Below, piece after piece: positions 5,735 to 8,875 of a stretch of DNA of 8,875 nucleotides. Position 1 is the stretch's first letter; each line of letters starts with the position of its first letter. A program made the position numbers and the translations under genes. This stretch comes from DATFGK01 sp046712825 (GTDB taxonomy: Bacteria; Actinomycetota; AC-67), in NCBI GenBank assembly GCA_046712825.1, contig JBKKCR010000149.1:1-8875 (forward strand). Reading direction: 5' to 3'. The notes beneath the pieces are model-generated. The model did no database searches, was not told where the DNA came from, and saw only the letters and a list, made by a program, of their open reading frames with translations.

Positions 5735-7230
5735 GGAGTCTCCTTCGCGTCGATGACGAGCCGGCGGCCGTAGATGATACGCACGCGGTCTCCGAGCAGC
5801 TTCGACCATCGCCCCGCGGCGATCGGCGCTGCGATCGTCACCACTTTGGCGCTCGCCCGAACCGCGGCCGGCTCTGCCCCGGCCGGCAGCCGACGCTCGA
5901 CGGCGTCGGCGACCGCGAGGGCCGTGGCCGCTCTGGTGACCGACAGCGGGTCGTATGCTCGCAGCAACGCCTTGAGCGGCTTGAGGCCGGCGTCCTCTTT
6001 GTCGGCGCGCCGTACGATCGCGGCGACAAGCGCCAGCTGCTGATGAGAGAACCCGACGAGATCGCCGCCGACGACCACCCCGGCCGCATGCTCGTGTCGG
6101 CTGTAGGCGTCGAGCGCGCCGCCTGCGTCTAGGAGCGTCGCTGCGTGACCGAGCATCTCCGTGATCTCGGGAGCCGTGTCCGGCGCCGCGGCAGCGACGA
6201 GCTCCCGCGCGAGCGTAGCCCGACGATGGGCACGCTCGACGTCCCAGGACGCTAGGCGGCCGGCCAGCGCGGACACCGACGCCGTGCGAACCGAGGCCGC
6301 CGGAGCCGGCCCGTCGGTAAGCGCATCGAGGGCGATCCCTTCGCGCAAGCCACGGCCGGACACGGTCAGCTCAGCGGCTTGGAGCAGTTCCATGACGCTT
6401 TGCAGTGCCAGGGCGCCGCCGACGATCGAGTCGGCACGATCGGCGTTCAATCCGGAAAGTGTCTCGCGCTTCGTCAGCGGCCGGGAGGCTAAGAGCTCGA
6501 CGAGCTCGTCGACGCGAGCACGTTCGAGGAGATAGCCGTGGAGTCGCGGGATCGGGTAGTTCTGCTCGCGCCGGTCCATCTTGGCGAGCGTCCGGACCGT
6601 GCCGCCGGTGCCGACCAGCCGCTGATCGGCGCCGAGGCGGGGGATCGTCGCTGCGCGAAGCGTCTCAGATACATGCTCGACGAGACGGCGTCGGTCGCCC
6701 CGCCCCGGGGGGTCGCTGGTGATGAATCGATCCGAGAGTCGCAAGGCTCCGAGGGGCATCGTCCAGGCTCGCTCGAACCGACGATCCCGGAATCGCGCGA
6801 TCTCCAAGCTTCCGCCGCCTACGTCCACGAGCATCCCGTTATCCACCGGCAATGAATGGACGGCGCCGAGGAACGCCAAAGCCGCCTCGCGATCGCCGTC
6901 GACGATTTCGACGTTGAGTCCCGTCTCGACTCGGATCCGATCGAGAAGGTCGCGGCCGTTCGACGCCTCGCGTACCGCCGCCGTCGCTACGGCAAGCGTG
7001 CGGACCACGCCCGCGGCGGCGGCCATAGCGAGGAAGTCGCGCACGGCGTCGACCGTCCGATCGATGGCGTCGTCGCCGAGGCGATCTGAATCGCGGAGCT
7101 CCCGGGCGAGGCGCAGCGGCACGCGTTCTTCGGACAGTACTTCGACGTGCTCTCCGGTCGGGGAGCGGGCGACGATCATGCGCGCCGAGTTCGATCCGAT
7201 GTCGATGACGGCGAGCGGTTGGTCGGCCAA
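5731..7230 (-). CDS. ppx: Ppx/GppA-family exopolyphosphatase or pppGpp phosphohydrolase
   Basis: This encodes 499 residues of the ASKHA-fold Ppx/GppA family, in the long form with a C-terminal helical HD-like domain. Visible motifs are VIDIGSNSARM (8-18, phosphate-binding loop 1), the catalytic-glutamate region DGDREAALAFLGA (111-123, Glu115), VDVGGGSLEI (135-144, loop 2) and GTGGTVRTLAKM (207-218). Residues about 315-499 form the second part, with the HEHAAGVVVGGDLVGFSH segment (379-396). Family members remove terminal phosphates from polyphosphate or hydrolyse pppGpp; sequence alone does not separate these. The start is TTG at 7230, because the first beta strand is needed and GAGGA lies 6 nt upstream. 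It is the first gene of a coupled operon with the two kinase-like genes. A PHO box and -10 lie in the 105-bp gap behind the sensor kinase gene, so phosphate starvation probably controls it. Confidence 0.9.
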   Translation of the reverse strand: MADQPLAVIDIGSNSARMIVARSPTGEHVEVLSEERVPLRLARELRDSDRLGDDAIDRTVDAVRDFLAMAAAAGVVRTLAVATAAVREASNGRDLLDRIRVETGLNVEIVDGDREAALAFLGAVHSLPVDNGMLVDVGGGSLEIARFRDRRFERAWTMPLGALRLSDRFITSDPPGRGDRRRLVEHVSETLRAATIPRLGADQRLVGTGGTVRTLAKMDRREQNYPIPRLHGYLLERARVDELVELLASRPLTKRETLSGLNADRADSIVGGALALQSVMELLQAAELTVSGRGLREGIALDALTDGPAPAASVRTASVSALAGRLASWDVERAHRRATLARELVAAAAPDTAPEITEMLGHAATLLDAGGALDAYSRHEHAAGVVVGGDLVGFSHQQLALVAAIVRRADKEDAGLKPLKALLRAYDPLSVTRAATALAVADAVERRLPAGAEPAAVRASAKVVTIAAPIAAGRWSKLLGDRVRIIYGRRLVIDAKETP

Positions 7231-7286
7231 CGGGGGTCCTCGGATCGGGTAGGCCCGCGAGCCTAGCTCCCGCGTGGATGTGAAAC

Positions 7287-7325
7287 AAAATACGCCCGGT
7301 CCGCCAGGGTGAACGCCGGGTGAAC
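7287..7325 (-). promoter_or_regulatory. PHO box and promoter of the ppx operon
   Basis: Read on the minus strand, two adjacent 11-nt units, GTTCACCCGGC (7325-7315) and GTTCACCCTGG (7314-7304), share their first eight bases and fit the Streptomyces PhoP direct-repeat unit (GTTCACC plus 4). After exactly 11 nt comes TATTTT (7292-7287), a good -10. A PHO box standing in for the -35 at this spacing is the classical arrangement of a PhoP/PhoB-activated promoter. The predicted start is near 7280, leaving a leader of about 50 nt. The leader contains a short TAGGC/GCCTA hairpin (7250-7265) and the GAGGA ribosome-binding site. The box is 10 bp after the stop of the histidine kinase gene. Confidence 0.78.
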
Positions 7326-7335
7326 GTTCTGCGAA

Positions 7336-8514
7336 CTAGGCGGTTGCGGCCGAAGAGCGGATCGTGACGACGAACGTGGAGCCTTTGCCTAACTCGCTCC
7401 GGGCCTCGACGTGCCCGCCATGCTGCTCGGCGACGTGCTTGACGATCGCGAGTCCGAGACCGGTGCCGCCGGTTTCGCGGGAACGGGCGCGATCGACTCG
7501 GTAGAAGCGCTCGAATATGCGAGGCAGCTCGCGGGACGGGATGCCGATGCCCGTGTCCGACACCTCGACGCGGGCGTCATCGTTCTGGGCGGCAACCTGA
7601 ACCCGGATGGTTCCGCCCTCACGCGTGTACCGCACGGCGTTGTCGAGCAGGTTGCTGAACACGAGTGCGAGATCCTTCCGAGATCCGCGCACGGTGACGG
7701 GAGCCGTTGAGACCTCGACGTTCAGTCCGGCGTCGCGCATGAGCTGGCCGACCCTGTCGATCACCTCACGCGCGAGGAGGTCGAGACGTACCTCCTCGAG
7801 CGCGGGCCGCTCGCTCTCGAGCCGCGAGAGATCGAGGAGATCCATGACGATGCGCGACAGGCGTTCAGAGTCGCGCTGCAGGTTGGCGACGAAACGCCGC
7901 GCGGCCTCCGGATCCTCGTCCATCGCGTGCGACAAGGTCTCTGCCGCGGCCTGGATCGAAGCGACCGGTGTCTTCAGCTCGTGTGATGCGGCCGCGACGA
8001 AGTCTCGCCGGATGGCGTCGACCTTGCGAGCCTCGGTCACGTCCCGGAGCACGAGCAGCACCAAACCTTCTCCACCGGCCGGGAAGGCCGTGGCCAGAAC
8101 GGTGCGCGGAGGCTGGCCGATCTCGAGCTCCTGCTCCTGAACGGATCCCATGTCGAACGCCAGGCCGACGAGGCGTCGCAAGACCGGCGAGATGAAGGGG
8201 TCCGGCGCCGTGCCGGGCTCCGCGAGGGGGAAGTCGCTCGCCATCCGACCGAGAAGGCGGATCGCCGCCGGGTTCGCGTATCGCACGCCGCCGCGATCGT
8301 CCATCAGGACGACGCCTTCATCGAGCGCCGAGAGCACGAGGTCGCGCGTTCGTCGGTCGGACTCGGCCTCCTCGATGCGCGCGGCGAGCTCGGAGTCCTT
8401 CCTGGATGCGGTGCTCTGCTCGGCCGTCAGGCGTCGCGCGAGTTGTCGTCGTGCGAGCAACGCCAATGCAAGCCCGAGGGAGGCGGCAACCGCTACCAGG
8501 ATGGCGATCAGCAT
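7336..8514 (-). CDS. phoR: PhoR/SenX3-like membrane sensor histidine kinase
   Basis: This encodes a 392-residue sensor kinase when started at the ATG at 8514. Residues 1-22 form one transmembrane helix directly after the start. A linker coil leads to a PAS domain (about 57-165; LDEGVVLMDDRGGVRYANPAA). HisKA follows, with the H-box DFVAAASHELKTP carrying phospho-acceptor His178. The HATPase_c boxes are present: N-box NLLDNA (Asn292), G1 DTGIGIP (Asp320), the F-box region FERFYRVDRARS, and G2 GGTGLGLA (349-356). The order, the single N-terminal membrane anchor and the RSRETGGTGLGLAIVKHVAEQHGG region are typical of PhoR, SenX3 and SphS phosphate-sensing kinases. Flanking PHO boxes support that assignment. 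An upstream in-frame ATG at 8625 or GTG at 8592 would add up to 37 non-hydrophobic residues and run through a PHO box, so I disfavour them. No ribosome-binding site is strong. No response regulator gene adjoins it in the window. Confidence 0.85.
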   Translation of the reverse strand: MLIAILVAVAASLGLALALLARRQLARRLTAEQSTASRKDSELAARIEEAESDRRTRDLVLSALDEGVVLMDDRGGVRYANPAAIRLLGRMASDFPLAEPGTAPDPFISPVLRRLVGLAFDMGSVQEQELEIGQPPRTVLATAFPAGGEGLVLLVLRDVTEARKVDAIRRDFVAAASHELKTPVASIQAAAETLSHAMDEDPEAARRFVANLQRDSERLSRIVMDLLDLSRLESERPALEEVRLDLLAREVIDRVGQLMRDAGLNVEVSTAPVTVRGSRKDLALVFSNLLDNAVRYTREGGTIRVQVAAQNDDARVEVSDTGIGIPSRELPRIFERFYRVDRARSRETGGTGLGLAIVKHVAEQHGGHVEARSELGKGSTFVVTIRSSAATA

Positions 8515-8551
8515 CCAAGCCCCCGGGCGCTCGTCGCGTTCACCGCCAAGC

Positions 8552-8557
8552 AGTCTA
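8552..8557 (-). promoter_or_regulatory. Candidate -10 box of the histidine kinase gene (TAGACT)
   Basis: On the minus strand TAGACT lies about 37 nt before the ATG at 8514, which would give a leader of about 30 nt. A recognisable -35 is missing; GAGAAC sits 18 nt upstream. The PHO box at 8587-8608 lies about 29 bp further upstream. The assignment is weak. Confidence 0.25.
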
Positions 8558-8586
8558 AGGCCAGGGCGTGGATCCGTTCTCGGAGA

Positions 8587-8608
8587 GTTCACCCGGACGT
8601 CACCTCTG
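8587..8608 (+). promoter_or_regulatory. Second PHO box, between the sensor kinase and methylglyoxal-synthase-like genes
   Basis: Two 11-nt units in tandem, GTTCACCCGGA (8587-8597) and CGTCACCTCTG (8598-8608), fit the PhoP direct-repeat pattern, the first unit fully and the second in its TCACC core. It faces the plus-strand gene but is almost equally distant from the candidate -10 boxes of both divergent genes, so it could act on either. In Streptomyces a PHO box lies in the divergent region next to phoR-phoP, which is a comparable position. Confidence 0.55.
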
Positions 8609-8635
8609 CCTCGGATCGGTGCCATCTGCGTCGGC

Positions 8636-8641
8636 TAGGGT
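8636..8641 (+). promoter_or_regulatory. Leaderless -10 box of the methylglyoxal-synthase-like gene (TAGGGT)
   Basis: TAGGGT lies 7 nt before the GTG at 8649, so transcription would start at about the first codon. No clear -35 is visible at 17-18 nt. The same TAGGGT/TAGGCT-to-GTG arrangement occurs at the CAP and CHAD genes. Confidence 0.4.
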
Positions 8642-8648
8642 CGGCTCC

Positions 8649-8875
8649 GTGGGCACCGTCCGGCAGATCGGGAGACGGCCATCCCATGGCCATCTGTCTC
8701 AGCGGCCCGCGATCACGGTTGCGCTGATCGCGCACGACGCGAAGAAGGAAGAGCTCGCGCGATTCATGCGTGCCCACCTGGGTCTCACTCGCGAGTTCCG
8801 TTTCATGGCTCCCGAGGACACCGCCTGCACCGTGGACGATCCCGGCCTCGACTTGGAGGTCTTGGCGCCGGACAC
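8649..8875 (+). CDS. Methylglyoxal-synthase-like protein, N-terminal part, cut by window edge
   Basis: The reading frame opens with GTG and stays open for 75 codons to the window end. After about 20 residues of unremarkable N-terminus comes ITVALIAHDAKKEELARFM (22-40), which is the first strand and helix of methylglyoxal synthase, the enzyme that turns dihydroxyacetone phosphate into methylglyoxal and inorganic phosphate. In that enzyme the next strand normally ends in ATGTTG, which binds substrate phosphate. Here the corresponding place reads FRFMAPEDTACTV (51-62). The protein may therefore be a divergent member of the MGS-like fold and not an active synthase. The catalytic Asp of the GGD motif would lie beyond the window. 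A leaderless -10 precedes the start and a PHO box lies 40 bp upstream. A phosphate-releasing enzyme under phosphate control would make sense, but this is inference. Confidence 0.6.
   Translation, partial: MGTVRQIGRRPSHGHLSQRPAITVALIAHDAKKEELARFMRAHLGLTREFRFMAPEDTACTVDDPGLDLEVLAPD

Noticed and set aside
5048..5773. 241-codon plus-strand frame opposite kinase-like protein B.
   Set aside because: It is an antisense shadow with no domain or ribosome-binding site.
8515..8625. Longer N-terminus for the sensor kinase starting at the ATG at 8625 or GTG at 8592.
   Set aside because: The extra residues are not hydrophobic or family-like, they run through the PHO box, and the ATG at 8514 starts directly at the membrane helix.
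8589..8777. 62-codon minus-strand frame over the start of the MGS-like gene.
   Set aside because: It is low-complexity and covers both the divergent promoter region and the MGS-like coding sequence.

Overview
The window is GC-rich, gene-dense bacterial DNA that looks like an actinobacterium (Actinomycetota). The evidence is a C-terminal LPxTG-type cell-wall sorting signal, GTG and TTG start codons, leaderless starts lying 6-8 nt behind TAnnnT -10 boxes, and 11-nt direct-repeat PHO boxes that match the Streptomyces PhoP consensus. No species can be named from the sequence. I see no tRNA, rRNA, CRISPR array, insertion sequence or prophage.

Layout. (1) Positions 40-2467, minus strand: two exported proteins, a CAP/SCP-domain protein followed by a right-handed beta-helix protein with an LPATG anchor. 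(2) Positions 2468-2691: a 224-bp divergent regulatory region with two facing leaderless promoters, an 18-bp perfect palindrome and DosR-like boxes. (3) Positions 2692-4204, plus strand: a CHAD-domain (polyphosphate-binding) protein and a SixA-type histidine phosphatase 4 bp apart. (4) Positions 4215-7230, minus strand, convergent with SixA: a Ppx/GppA exopolyphosphatase-family gene followed by two paralogous thymidylate-kinase-like genes. All three are joined by 4-nt stop/start overlaps. (5) Positions 7336-8514, minus strand: a PhoR/SenX3-like sensor histidine kinase. (6) From 8649, plus strand: the start of a methylglyoxal-synthase-like gene cut by the window edge.

Biological reading. Regions 3-5 look like a phosphate and polyphosphate island. 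A two-unit PHO box sits exactly 11 nt upstream of a TATTTT -10 before the Ppx gene, and a second PHO box lies between the kinase gene and the divergent methylglyoxal-synthase-like gene. This suggests that phosphate limitation controls the Ppx-kinase-kinase operon and that the adjacent sensor kinase is the PhoR of the cell, although no response regulator is in the window.

The least explained part is the tandem kinase pair. Both proteins keep the P-loop kinase scaffold and DRY motif but lack the usual thymidylate-kinase substrate motifs, and the downstream copy has arginine in place of the Walker A lysine. Their tight coupling to Ppx suggests a role in polyphosphate-linked nucleotide metabolism rather than ordinary dTMP phosphorylation. 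That is inference.
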